Below are positions 45,300-53,549 of a stretch of 64,000 nt of DNA, in pieces. Each line of letters starts with the position of its first letter. The stretch's first letter is position 1. The stretch comes from Mucilaginibacter sp. SJ (GTDB lineage: Bacteria > Bacteroidota > Bacteroidia > Sphingobacteriales > Sphingobacteriaceae). The stretch is taken from NCBI RefSeq assembly GCF_028993635.1, contig NZ_CP118631.1, forward strand, positions 5,394,001 to 5,458,000, read 5' to 3'. A model generated the notes under the pieces. The model made no database searches and was not told the origin of the DNA. It saw only the letters and a program-made list of their open reading frames with translations. A program made the translations under genes and the position numbers.

Positions 45300-45318
45300 A
45301 GATGGATTAAAAAAGTTA

Positions 45319-45957
45319 TCATTCCAGCCCCAGCCATTTAACTAATCTCCAGCAACCATATACAAAAAACGGCGCGGCCACTACATCAATAGTGTAATGA
45401 ATATGCTGTATCAGCAGCAATACCACCAATACAATTGCACAGGCCAGAGCGATCAGCTTGTCTGTTCGCTTTTGCAGGTGGAGGTACACAAGTACCATGG
45501 TTGCCGTGTGGCCCGAAAAAAACAGGTCTTTGGTGATAAACGTATGCCCGTAAAACACGCTTGTGCTTGGGTCAATAAGCGGGACAAGGCCCACTGGCGG
45601 ATTGAGCCTGACCAGGCCGATGGTAATAAACCGGGCAATACATACAAAATTCAGTGTCCAGATATAAGTGATACATATCCTCGGGTTATAAAGCGCCCGC
45701 CACATCATCAGCACACCCATGCTCCAGATGAGTATAAAAATCGGGACTGAAAGATCGTAAGAGGGTAAATGGGCCAATACCCAATCATTAAGTACAACGC
45801 CGTCCTGCCTTTTTTCGATGTACTTGAAAAAAGACGGTAACAGGTTAATGATGATGACTATGACCAAAGTGGCACCCAGTAACTTGAGCCTGCTGGCCCG
45901 GGTATTGTAGGCGCTCTGCCAAAGCTGTTTTATATGATAAATGGAGGCTAAATTCAA
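45319..45957 (-). CDS. Sphingomyelin-synthase-like membrane phosphatase/transferase
   Basis: A 212-residue polytopic protein with about six membrane segments and the catalytic pattern of the sphingomyelin synthase / PAP2_C group: LFFSGHTATMVLVYLHLQ with His150, then IHYTIDVVAAPFF with His187 and Asp191. In sphingomyelin synthases these three residues transfer a phospho-headgroup to ceramide. The bacterial protein may transfer an ethanolamine- or inositol-phosphate headgroup to dihydroceramide, or act as a lipid phosphatase. No ATG is well placed; TTG at 45957 is used. It is unlinked to the desaturase at 2716. Confidence 0.8.
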   Translation of the reverse strand: MNLASIYHIKQLWQSAYNTRASRLKLLGATLVIVIIINLLPSFFKYIEKRQDGVVLNDWVLAHLPSYDLSVPIFILIWSMGVLMMWRALYNPRICITYIWTLNFVCIARFITIGLVRLNPPVGLVPLIDPSTSVFYGHTFITKDLFFSGHTATMVLVYLHLQKRTDKLIALACAIVLVVLLLIQHIHYTIDVVAAPFFVYGCWRLVKWLGLE

Positions 45958-46063
45958 TCTGTGTTTTTTTATAAAGCCTGCAAAAATACAGTTTGCCGGT
46001 TAATATTAAGTAATTGTCAGGTATTTGTTAATTTAATAAACGCAAATACGGATAGTGAAAACA

Positions 46064-46082
46064 AATGCAATTGTGTTGCATT
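46064..46082 (+). promoter_or_regulatory. Fur-family operator-like palindrome
   Basis: AATGCAATTGTGTTGCATT: two perfect 7-base arms around a 5-base centre, directly overlapping the predicted -33 TTG (46071-46073) of the merC promoter. Fur-family regulators bind such palindromes, and a Fur-family gene lies 650 bases downstream. Confidence 0.5.
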
Positions 46083-46090
46083 AACTTGTT

Positions 46091-46098
46091 TATATTTG
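46091..46098 (+). promoter_or_regulatory. -7 box TATATTTG of the merC operon
   Basis: A perfect TAnnTTTG, 17 bases after TTG 46071-46073 and only 4 bases before the ATG at 46103, so the mRNA would start at or next to the start codon. Confidence 0.5.
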
Positions 46099-46102
46099 CG
46101 GC

Positions 46103-46522
46103 ATGGATTTTCAAAAGCTTTCACCCCGGCTGGATAATATTGGTATCACCGCTTCAACGCTTTGTGCTATCCATTGTGCGGTAGTGCCTTTGCTGTTTAC
46201 GAGTTTGCCCCTGGTGGGCCTTGGTTTTTTGGCTAACGCCTGGGTAGAGTGGGGAATGATCATTTTCGCCCTGGTGATAGGAGTGTATTCTATAGGCTTA
46301 TCCTACTGGCGTACGCATCGCCGTTCAGTTCCACTATTTATGCTTGTATCAGGTTTTGTTATCATCATGGGAGGGCACGCGTTTACAACAACAGGAAAAT
46401 CCGAGGCTATGATAGTTCCTGTTGGAGGCTTGCTGATAGCCGCCGCGCATTATGTAAATTATAGGTATACCGGTGCCTGCAATCATAATCATAAAATATA
46501 TAACCTTAAAAAGGTTGAGTAA
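46103..46522 (+). CDS. MerC-domain membrane protein
   Basis: A 139-residue protein with four membrane segments (about 17-36, 42-60, 72-90, 97-115) and the MerC-type metal motif TLCAIHCAVVPLL (residues about 19-31, two Cys). A CNHNHK tail follows. MerC proteins were first described as mercury importers; here the gene is with a Fur-family regulator and no mercury-resistance genes, so zinc or other metal handling is more likely. Its stop overlaps the start of the small lipoprotein gene (TAATG). Confidence 0.85.
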   Translation: MDFQKLSPRLDNIGITASTLCAIHCAVVPLLFTSLPLVGLGFLANAWVEWGMIIFALVIGVYSIGLSYWRTHRRSVPLFMLVSGFVIIMGGHAFTTTGKSEAMIVPVGGLLIAAAHYVNYRYTGACNHNHKIYNLKKVE

Positions 46523-46674
46523 TGGATAAGCGCCAAAGGAAATTCTTTTACGCGTTTTTGCTGTTCAACTGCTTTTTGAGTCCGGCTTGTAATCATGAAA
46601 AGCATGGTGCCCCGGCTGTATCAAACCGTCATACTAAGCCGATAAAAAATACCGTTATAAAAGCCGGCAACTAA
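46522..46674 (+). CDS. Small His-rich putative lipoprotein, 50 aa
   Basis: The ATG overlaps the merC stop. The 50 residues are MDKRQRKFFYAFLLFNC then FLSPACNHEKHGAPAVS...NRHTKPIKN, with a short signal peptide ending near Cys23 as a possible (non-ideal) lipid anchor, and His at 25, 28 and 37. A small exported metal-binding lipoprotein fits the operon. The gene is too short for standard gene finding, so treat as probable. Confidence 0.5.
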   Translation: MDKRQRKFFYAFLLFNCFLSPACNHEKHGAPAVSNRHTKPIKNTVIKAGN

Positions 46675-46736
46675 TGGCGTATATTATACGTACCATTATT
46701 AAATTAGCGGCCTTATAATTATTACCCAATTAATAC

Positions 46737-47183
46737 ATGACACAAACCCGCGATACACATCATTTTGAGCACCTGCTTGATAAGCATCACCTGAAAAAAA
46801 CCGCGCCCAGGCTGCGGGTTTTATCTATGATGTCGTCAAGGCATTCGGCTACCTCGCAGCCCGACCTGGAGAACCTGATGCATGATATCGACAGGGTTAC
46901 CCTTTACCGGATCCTCAATGCTTTTGAAGAAAAAGGGATCATCCATAAAGTATTTGATTTAAACGGTACGGCAAATTATGCCCTTTGCTCATCAAGTTGT
47001 AATGAGCATGACCACCATGATGAACATCTGCATTTTAATTGCACCCAGTGCAAAAATGTATATTGCCTTAATGATATGAACCTGCCCGCTATAGATCTTC
47101 CAGCGGGTTTTGAGTCGCATGGCTTTACCCTGTATGCTCATGGCTTGTGCCCCAGGTGCAGTAAAAAGGCGGTGAAAAAATGA
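46737..47183 (+). CDS. Fur-family metal regulator (Zur-like)
   Basis: A 148-residue Fur-family repressor: an N-terminal winged helix with DRVTLYRILNAFEEKGIIH (52-70) and a C-terminal metal domain with HDHHDEHLHF (91-100), Cys102-x2-Cys105 and Cys138-x2-Cys141. The two CxxC pairs form a structural zinc site. The neighbouring MerC gene and His-rich lipoprotein suggest zinc sensing, but iron or another metal is possible. Its last four bases (ATGA) are the start of the amidase gene. Confidence 0.88.
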   Translation: MTQTRDTHHFEHLLDKHHLKKTAPRLRVLSMMSSRHSATSQPDLENLMHDIDRVTLYRILNAFEEKGIIHKVFDLNGTANYALCSSSCNEHDHHDEHLHFNCTQCKNVYCLNDMNLPAIDLPAGFESHGFTLYAHGLCPRCSKKAVKK

Positions 47184-47989
47184 AATATATCACTTTGCCC
47201 GGGACGATCATCCTGTTGTTCCTGTTTCAAAACTCATTCGCGCAGCAAAAAGATACTATACCCGCTGTTACAACCTTTAAGTTTAAAACGGTTATTATTG
47301 ATGCCGGGCATGGCGGTAAAGATGCCGGGGCGCGTGGTTCACATTCGTTCGAGAAAAATGTAACCCTGTCAATAGCCCTGAAGCTCAAGGCAGCGCTTGA
47401 TACGGCCATTACTGATGTTAACGCTATCCTTACCCGTACGGATGATACCTTTATCCCGCTAAACCAACGCTCGGCTATTGCCAATCAAAACCATGGAAAC
47501 CTGTTTATTTCTATTCACTGCAATTCATCGCCCGAAGGCACTGCCGCACGTGCACACAAGCAAAAAGGTGTGCTGATGCTGGTATACGGTTTCCATCGCC
47601 TTAAGGAGCAGGAAGAGGCCGTACGCGAAAATGCTTCCATTTTCCAGGAAAAGGATTACAAGCAGAACTACGAAAGCTATGATGAAAGCGATCCTTCAAA
47701 CCTGATCGTACTGAATGCTTATATTCAGAAATACCGTAAGCAAAGTATCCGTTTTGGTGACCTGCTTGACGATGAGTTTACCGGCGTAGATGGCCGCGAA
47801 AGTAATGGTGTGAAAGAACAGGGAGTATTGGTGCTGGCCCATAGCGCTATGCCTGCTGTATTGATAGAAACCGGTTTCATTAATAACCCCGAAGAGGAGG
47901 AGTACCTTAACTCGGACGAAGGGCAGCACGAAATTGTAATGACGATCATCAGGGCACTCCGGAATTACCGTAAAGCGATAGGATCATAA
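47180..47989 (+). CDS. N-acetylmuramoyl-L-alanine amidase
   Basis: A 269-residue exported amidase_3 enzyme (signal peptide about 1-22). The zinc site is visible in VIIDAGHGGKDAGARG (His44), the following FEKN (Glu58), SIHCNSSP (His about 113) and VLIETGFINN (Glu about 235). It cuts the amide between MurNAc and the stem peptide and so takes part in septal or growing peptidoglycan turnover. The overlap with the Fur gene may reflect chance operon structure; it is not obviously a metal gene. Confidence 0.9.
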   Translation: MKYITLPGTIILLFLFQNSFAQQKDTIPAVTTFKFKTVIIDAGHGGKDAGARGSHSFEKNVTLSIALKLKAALDTAITDVNAILTRTDDTFIPLNQRSAIANQNHGNLFISIHCNSSPEGTAARAHKQKGVLMLVYGFHRLKEQEEAVRENASIFQEKDYKQNYESYDESDPSNLIVLNAYIQKYRKQSIRFGDLLDDEFTGVDGRESNGVKEQGVLVLAHSAMPAVLIETGFINNPEEEEYLNSDEGQHEIVMTIIRALRNYRKAIGS

Positions 47990-48039
47990 AAAAGCTTAAA
48001 GCCTAAAGCTGAAAGCTCAACCTTCTTTTACATGGGCTA

Positions 48040-48096
48040 TAGGATTTTCTCCTCAATCTGGCGCTTTGCCCCTCGCTGGTCCGTCGAAATGGCTTT
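48040..48096. repeat. TGTCATTTCGA element, half copy
   Basis: Only the right half (TTTTCTCCTC ... GTCCGTCGAAATGGC) is recognisable; it matches the right arms of 30601-30752 and 33673-33814. Confidence 0.6.
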
Positions 48097-48117
48097 TCTT
48101 ATTAAAATATGTTTAGC

Positions 48118-48954
48118 TTATAGTTTATTCAACTCATCCATCAATACCTTGCTGTACTGATTAAAATAGCGCCTTACCCCAAAACCCATAACGGTTTGGA
48201 TACCGCGGGTGGCGTTGGTTAAAAATACTTCATCGGCCTCGTATAAAATATCAGGATTGATCTGGGCTTCGGTGATATCAATATTGTTTTCTTTTGCCAA
48301 TTTGATCACTACCTGGCGCATTACACCTTCAACGCAGCCCTCGCTTAGCGCCGGGGTATATAAGTGGTTTTGGTAATTGATGAAAATATTGGAACTGCTG
48401 GCTTCGCACAGGTTACCGCTTTGGTTCAACAGAAAAACGTCATCCAGCTTGTTTTGAGTTTTGTACAAACCCGCCATTACATAAATAAGCGAGTTGCATG
48501 TTTTAATGTTCGACAGATAGTTGGACGGTTTAGGCAGTTCCGTAAACACATCCATGATCAGGCCCTTCTCATTCAAAAAATACCGGGGCTCTTCAGATGG
48601 GGTTAGCTCCAGGCAATAACCCATTTTATTTTGAGTAGGGGTATAAAAGCCTTCGGCATCGCGGTAAACTGTCAGGCGCAACCTGCCGTGTTTAACTTTA
48701 TTTCTGCGTGCAAGCTCATTAACTATTTCGTTCAGGAACCAGGTATCCATTTGCGAATAACCATCAATTTTAAGGGCTTTCATGCCCCGCTGAAGGCGGT
48801 CGGCATGCAGTTCGGCAAATTTTAGTTTCCCTTTCATTAGTCGCATGCTTTCAAACAGGCCATCGCCATATTTAAAGCCCCTGTTACCAATGGTAAGCAA
48901 TGGAGTGTTTTGAGGGAGATATTCGCCGTTAAAATTGATGAATACGGGCATCAT
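48118..48954 (-). CDS. pabC: 4-amino-4-deoxychorismate lyase, class IV aminotransferase
   Basis: A 278-residue fold-type IV PLP enzyme. PLP Lys151 is in YLSNIKTCNSLIYVMAG and the start GNRGFKYGDGLFESMRLM (23-40) matches the PabC/IlvE family. PabC makes 4-aminobenzoate for folate from aminodeoxychorismate, and a PabB homologue occurs at 61994. A branched-chain or D-amino-acid aminotransferase role is the alternative. The first two codons are both ATG (48954 and 48951). Confidence 0.78.
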   Translation of the reverse strand: MMPVFINFNGEYLPQNTPLLTIGNRGFKYGDGLFESMRLMKGKLKFAELHADRLQRGMKALKIDGYSQMDTWFLNEIVNELARRNKVKHGRLRLTVYRDAEGFYTPTQNKMGYCLELTPSEEPRYFLNEKGLIMDVFTELPKPSNYLSNIKTCNSLIYVMAGLYKTQNKLDDVFLLNQSGNLCEASSSNIFINYQNHLYTPALSEGCVEGVMRQVVIKLAKENNIDITEAQINPDILYEADEVFLTNATRGIQTVMGFGVRRYFNQYSKVLMDELNKL

Positions 48955-49029
48955 AGGACGGATAGATATTATAATTTGATCGTGTTGTTAATAATTACCG
49001 GGTATTGTTGCTCTTCTATCTAACGTCTG

Positions 49030-50064
49030 TTATTTCGTATCTGTATCGCTGTACTTTCGCCATTTTGCAAGTACGGCCTCAAAATCAGCCGGCAGCGGCG
49101 ATTCAAAATGCACCTGCTTTTTTAATGTAGGATGTAAAAAGCCCAGTGTTTGTGCATGCAGGGCTTGCCGTGGCATCAGCTCAAAACAATTTTCAACAAA
49201 CTGCTTGTACTTGCTGAACATGGTGCCCTTTAAAATTTTATCACCGCCGTAAGTGGCGTCGCTAAACAAGGGGTGACCGATATGCTTCATATGCGCCCTG
49301 ATTTGATGGGTACGGCCGGTTTCCAGCTGGCATTCAATCAGGGTAACGTAACCCATTCGCTCTAAAACTTTATAATGCGTTACAGACCATTTTCCTTTTT
49401 CAGGATCATCATATATCGACATTACCCGCCTGTCGGCTACACTGCGGCCAATATAGCCGGTAACGGTGCCATCTTCCGGTAAATCGCCCCAGGCAAGCGC
49501 TATATATTTACGGGTGATGGTATGCTCAAAAAACTGCTTAGCCAGCCAGTTCATGGCACGTTCGTTTTTGCTGATAAGCAGCAGCCCTGAAGTATCTTTG
49601 TCAATGCGGTGCACCAGCCCCGGCCTGCCGTCGTTGCCCGGCAGGGTTGGCAATTGCTGGAAGTGATATACCAGGGCATTCACCAACGTGCCCGTGTAAT
49701 TGTTATAGCCGGGATGAACCACCATACCGGCTTCCTTATCAACCACCAATACATCATCATCTTCATAAATAATATTGATGGGAATGTTTTCGGGATATAC
49801 TTCGGTATCACGGGGCGGGTGGGGCAGCACTACCGAGATCACATCAAGCGGTTTTACTTTATAGCTCGATTTGATGGTTTTATCGTTCACCAGCACATTG
49901 CCCAACTCAATAGCATTTTGAATGCGGTTGCGCGAGGCATTCTCCACGCGGTGCATCAAAAATTTATCAATCCGCAAAAGCGACTGGCCCTTGTCAACCA
50001 CTACGCGTAAGTGCTCGTACAAGTCCTGTTCTTCCTGCTCAATAAGTTCGGGTTCGTGTGCCAT
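49030..50064 (-). CDS. rluD: RluD-family 23S rRNA pseudouridine synthase
   Basis: A 344-residue protein with an N-terminal S4 RNA-binding domain (about 28-90, LLRIDKFLMHRVENASRNRI) and a catalytic RluA-type domain. The active-site sequence is LVHRIDKDTSGLLL with catalytic Asp155. It would make pseudouridines in helix 69 of 23S rRNA. The gene is divergent from the deaminase gene (gap 75 bases) with a TACTTTTG box just upstream of the ATG. Confidence 0.9.
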   Translation of the reverse strand: MAHEPELIEQEEQDLYEHLRVVVDKGQSLLRIDKFLMHRVENASRNRIQNAIELGNVLVNDKTIKSSYKVKPLDVISVVLPHPPRDTEVYPENIPINIIYEDDDVLVVDKEAGMVVHPGYNNYTGTLVNALVYHFQQLPTLPGNDGRPGLVHRIDKDTSGLLLISKNERAMNWLAKQFFEHTITRKYIALAWGDLPEDGTVTGYIGRSVADRRVMSIYDDPEKGKWSVTHYKVLERMGYVTLIECQLETGRTHQIRAHMKHIGHPLFSDATYGGDKILKGTMFSKYKQFVENCFELMPRQALHAQTLGFLHPTLKKQVHFESPLPADFEAVLAKWRKYSDTDTK

Positions 50065-50072
50065 TTGAGGCG

Positions 50073-50080
50073 CAAAAGTA
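50073..50080 (-). promoter_or_regulatory. -7 box TACTTTTG of rluD
   Basis: A perfect TAnnTTTG on the minus strand, eight bases before the rluD ATG. No -33 TTG at normal distance. Confidence 0.4.
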
Positions 50081-50139
50081 ATCGTTTTTTGTGGTAGGTT
50101 AAACGTAATATTGCAATAGCATTAACGTCGTATTATTTT

Positions 50140-51030
50140 ATGAACATTGATCTTGAAATTTTTAGCCCGGTACAGCAAATTAACAGCTCATTGTTTGATA
50201 GCCACGGCGTAAAAGTTTTTATTAAGCGCGATGATCTCATCCATCCCATGATATCGGGCAATAAATGGCGCAAGCTTAAATATGTGCTTAAACAGGCTCA
50301 AGCCGAAGGCAAAACACACCTCGTTACTTTTGGCGGCGCTTACTCCAACCACCTGATGGCTGTCGCCGCCGCGGCGGCAAAGTTTGGTTTTAAATCGACA
50401 GGCATTGTACGTGGTGAGGAGGTTGATAACGACACCCTGTTTTTATGCCGCCTGCATGGTATGAACCTCCAATTTACTGACCGCGACAGCTATCGTGATA
50501 AACCGGCCCTGTTCAACAAGTATTTTGGCAATGATGAACAGGCTTTTTTTATTGATGAGGGCGGTGCATCAGCCGAAGGGGCAAAAGGCTGCAGCGAACT
50601 GGTTAATGAACTAACCGAAACCTACGACCACATTTTTTGTGCCTGCGGTACCGGTACGACAGCGGCGGGTATCATTAACGGATTAAATGGTCATCTGCTA
50701 AAAACAAAATTCAACGCGGTGCCGGTATTTAAAAACGGTGGTTTTATTAAAGAGGAGATACGCCGGTTTTTAACTGCCCCGGCAGATTATAACATACATA
50801 CCGATTACCACTTTGGCGGTTATGGCAAAGCAAATGACGAGCTCATCAGTTTCATTAAGCAATTTGTTGCTGCAACAGGGATATTGATAGAGCCTGTATA
50901 CACTGGTAAAATGATGTATGCCCTATATGATTTAATAAGCAAAGGACACTTTAAACCCGGCAGTAAAATCCTGGCTATTCATAGCGGGGGGATTTGGGGA
51001 TTATTGGGGATGAAAGAAAAGTTTAAATAG
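50140..51030 (+). CDS. ACC deaminase/D-cysteine desulfhydrase-like enzyme
   Basis: A 296-residue fold-type II PLP enzyme of the 1-aminocyclopropane-1-carboxylate deaminase / D-cysteine desulfhydrase family. It has SGNKWRKLKYVL with PLP Lys42, TFGGAYSNHLMAVAAAAAKFG and the phosphate-binding CGTGTTAAGI. Activity on D-cysteine is more common than ACC deamination for short bacterial members; the specificity residues cannot be settled by eye. Single plus-strand gene. Confidence 0.87.
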   Translation: MNIDLEIFSPVQQINSSLFDSHGVKVFIKRDDLIHPMISGNKWRKLKYVLKQAQAEGKTHLVTFGGAYSNHLMAVAAAAAKFGFKSTGIVRGEEVDNDTLFLCRLHGMNLQFTDRDSYRDKPALFNKYFGNDEQAFFIDEGGASAEGAKGCSELVNELTETYDHIFCACGTGTTAAGIINGLNGHLLKTKFNAVPVFKNGGFIKEEIRRFLTAPADYNIHTDYHFGGYGKANDELISFIKQFVAATGILIEPVYTGKMMYALYDLISKGHFKPGSKILAIHSGGIWGLLGMKEKFK

Positions 51031-51180
51031 CACTAATTAATCAACACTAATTACACGAATGAGGTCGAATTTTCGCGAATTGGAATTAAATAGCACTAAT
51101 TTCACAAATGCGTCCGAATTTACACGAACCAACTAATTCGTGTAATTCGTTCTAATTGCTCAATAATACGCTAAGCATTC
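51031..51180. repeat. AATTCGTGTAATTCG repeat block
   Basis: Short variable repeats of ACACGAAT/ATTCGTGT type fold into imperfect hairpins between the deaminase gene and the histidine kinase gene. No gene seen. Confidence 0.5.
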
Positions 51181-51191
51181 GTGCATAAATT

Positions 51192-53216
51192 TCAATTCGT
51201 GTTTATTGGGATCTCAAAATGGAAAGTTGACCCTTCGCCGTAAGTGCTTTCGACCCAAAGCCTGCCCTGGTGGCGGTTAACAATTTCCTGGCAAATGTAC
51301 AGGCCAATTCCTAACCCCGACATGTGAGAGGCAAGGTTCTCAACGCGGTAAAAGCGCGAAAACACCCGTTCCAGTTGATCGGGCTGGATGCCGATACCAA
51401 AATCCTGTACCGATACCCTGAATTTGTTGTTGATAACAAGGGCTTCGATGATCACTTTATCTGCCTTTGGCGAATATTTAACGGCATTGGTTACCAGGTT
51501 AATGACAACCTGCTCAATACGCTGGCTATCAGCATGGATAATTAATTCTTCGGCTGGTAAATTTAAAAGGAGCTGATGGGAGGGACCGGTTTGTTGCAGT
51601 ATCTCCCTCAATTCGGTAAGTAGTTTGATCACATCAAAATCGGCATAAGTAAAAGGCAGTTTACCGGTCTGGATTTTGGTAACATCAAGCAAATCTGATA
51701 TCAGGGTGGTTAATTTGCCCACCTGTTCCAATGCCCTGTTGGCCAGTACTTTGCTTTTATCATCCGGGGGGAGGTTACGGGCAATGATTTGCAGGTAACC
51801 CTTTAAACTGGTGACCGGTGTTTTTAGCTCATGGCTTGCAAGCCCTATAAACTCATCCTTTTTTTCATTAAGCTCTTTAATATTTTCATAAAGTTTGGCA
51901 TTATCAAGCGCTACCGCGGCCTGGGCGGCAACAGCCAAAACAAGTTGCTCGTGCTCCCTGGTAAACCTGGCCGGTTGTTCGTGCCCGAAAAATAACCCGC
52001 CAATCACCTCGCCCGATTTGCCCCTTACCGGAACCGCCAGATAGCTTATTACCGGGAGGTGCCCTTTAGGCTGACCAAAATGTGGTGCATTTTTTCCGTA
52101 ACGCGGGTCTTTGGTAATATCATCAACCCTTACCGTTCCCTCACCGCTGAAAGTAGGGTGAAAGACTGCCGTATTACGCGGCATGCCAAATTTTTCAAAT
52201 GCCTCACGCGGCGCGCCCGAAAGCGTGAACAGCATATATGATTCGCCCTGCTCGTTAACCTGGTTGTGGAAAAAAGCGCCAAACTGCGCACCGCAAAGCT
52301 GGGTAGTTGCATCGGTGACTTTTTGCAGGATGCTTTGAATATCCAACTCGGCCGAAATAACCTGCCCTATGGAGTTTAAGATCTCCAGGCGTTCGGCATA
52401 CTGTTGTAACCTTTCTTCTGATTTTTTTTGCCTGCCTATATCGCGTATTATTTTTGAAGCCCCTATTACCTTATTGGCCTTGTTCCTTATTGGAGATATA
52501 GTAAGCGAAATTTGTATTTCCTCGCCGCTTTTTGTTTTACGTATGGTTTCAAAATGTTCTATCCGTTTGTTGGCCCGTATTTTATTAATGATCATTTCTT
52601 CTTCATCATAACGGTCTTCCGGTATCAAAACGGTAATATGTTTGCCTATGATCTCGTCTTCGGTATAACCAAATAAACGTTGGGCCGCGCCGTTCCAGCT
52701 GGTAATTACACCATCAAGGTTTTTACTTACAATAGCATCTTCTGATGATTCAATGATAGAGGCCAGCATCCCTTGTTTTGATTCGGCAATTTTTTGTTCG
52801 GTAATATCTATCAGGGTATTGGCGGCGCCTGCCAGTTCGCCATTTTCATTAAAACGGGGCTTGGGGTTGGATAATATATAGCTTACACTTCCATTGGGAC
52901 GTTTAATAAGTATTTCCTCCTGCTCTATAGCCTTGCCGTATTTTAATACTTTACCCGTTGGTGTTTCATCGGGAGCTAATAGTATACCGTCGGAGGTAAA
53001 TATCTCCCAGTTTACATACCACTTGTCTTTATTGGTTTCAGGCGTTTTTCCCCAAAGCTTTATTGCCGCCTTGTTAAAAGAGGTTATATAGCCCTCTTTA
53101 TCGCAGGTATAAACTGCAACGGGCAGGTCTTCAAGTAAATCCCAGTCGGTACTATCGTTAAATGTTACTTTTGGGACCGGTTTTGAGTGGCCGGCAGATA
53201 ATGGCTCTTCTCCCAT
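51192..53216 (-). CDS. Soluble PAS/GAF sensor histidine kinase
   Basis: A 674-residue kinase without membrane segments. Order: PAS (about 25-140), PAS (about 145-265, DAIVSKNLDGVITSWNGAAQRLFGY), GAF (about 280-440) and kinase core with H-box FIGLASHELKTPVTSL (His462), N-box NLVTNAVKYSP and G-box GLGIGLYICQEIV. It is likely to respond to a cytoplasmic small molecule, light or redox signal. No response regulator is next to it, so its partner is elsewhere. It starts at an ATG 3 bases before a TATAAAT-rich region. Confidence 0.9.
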   Translation of the reverse strand: MGEEPLSAGHSKPVPKVTFNDSTDWDLLEDLPVAVYTCDKEGYITSFNKAAIKLWGKTPETNKDKWYVNWEIFTSDGILLAPDETPTGKVLKYGKAIEQEEILIKRPNGSVSYILSNPKPRFNENGELAGAANTLIDITEQKIAESKQGMLASIIESSEDAIVSKNLDGVITSWNGAAQRLFGYTEDEIIGKHITVLIPEDRYDEEEMIINKIRANKRIEHFETIRKTKSGEEIQISLTISPIRNKANKVIGASKIIRDIGRQKKSEERLQQYAERLEILNSIGQVISAELDIQSILQKVTDATTQLCGAQFGAFFHNQVNEQGESYMLFTLSGAPREAFEKFGMPRNTAVFHPTFSGEGTVRVDDITKDPRYGKNAPHFGQPKGHLPVISYLAVPVRGKSGEVIGGLFFGHEQPARFTREHEQLVLAVAAQAAVALDNAKLYENIKELNEKKDEFIGLASHELKTPVTSLKGYLQIIARNLPPDDKSKVLANRALEQVGKLTTLISDLLDVTKIQTGKLPFTYADFDVIKLLTELREILQQTGPSHQLLLNLPAEELIIHADSQRIEQVVINLVTNAVKYSPKADKVIIEALVINNKFRVSVQDFGIGIQPDQLERVFSRFYRVENLASHMSGLGIGLYICQEIVNRHQGRLWVESTYGEGSTFHFEIPINTN

Positions 53217-53318
53217 GGTTATAAATATCCCCTTTGGTTGTATCTGCCACTAATTTAATATTAAAATAATCAATCTATGTTAAATTAATTAAAAAGAAAA
53301 TTTTATTAAACTATCCCG

Positions 53319-53350
53319 TTGCAATTCAGGTTCGCAGGAGGAGAAATTTG
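53319..53350 (+). promoter_or_regulatory. Candidate promoter of a short upstream transcript
   Basis: TTG at 53319-53321, a 21-base gap and GAAATTTG at 53343-53350, one base from the -7 consensus. Two hairpins (53440-53474 and 53487-53517) follow, so a short leader or small RNA is possible. Confidence 0.3.
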
Positions 53351-53439
53351 ATGTTAACCGGGCGGAAAATGCAAATTTCGGCTGCGTTTTTTTATGAATA
53401 CGGTGGTTGAAGCAGGTGTACCGGTTTTGAGTTTGGTAC

Positions 53440-53474
53440 AAAAAGTAACTTTAAACAATTTAAAGTTACTTTTT
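53440..53474 (+). terminator. Strong hairpin upstream of lat
   Basis: A perfect 16-bp stem (AAAAAGTAACTTTAAA/TTTAAAGTTACTTTTT) with a CAA loop and T-run. It could end a transcript from 53350 or act as a leader hairpin for lat. Confidence 0.65.
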
Positions 53475-53486
53475 TGTCAATCGGTT

Positions 53487-53517
53487 CAAAAACCGCTTAA
53501 ATTTTGATTTTAGGCGG
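53487..53517 (+). terminator. Second hairpin, overlapping the lat promoter
   Basis: Stem AAAACCGCTTAAA/TTTAGGCGGTTTT with an 8-base loop, followed by TTTTT. It contains the -33 TTG of the lat promoter, so pairing would compete with its use. Confidence 0.5.
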
Positions 53518-53532
53518 TTTTTACTAAATTTG
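53504..53532 (+). promoter_or_regulatory. Predicted lat promoter
   Basis: TTG at 53504-53506, an 18-base spacer and a perfect -7 box TAAATTTG at 53525-53532, 17 bases before the ATG at 53550. Confidence 0.6.
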
Positions 53533-53549
53533 TAATAAACCAAATTAAT

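Noticed and set aside
46103-46522. Mercury-resistance operon
   Set aside because: Only a MerC domain is present; no merA, merR, merT or merP nearby.
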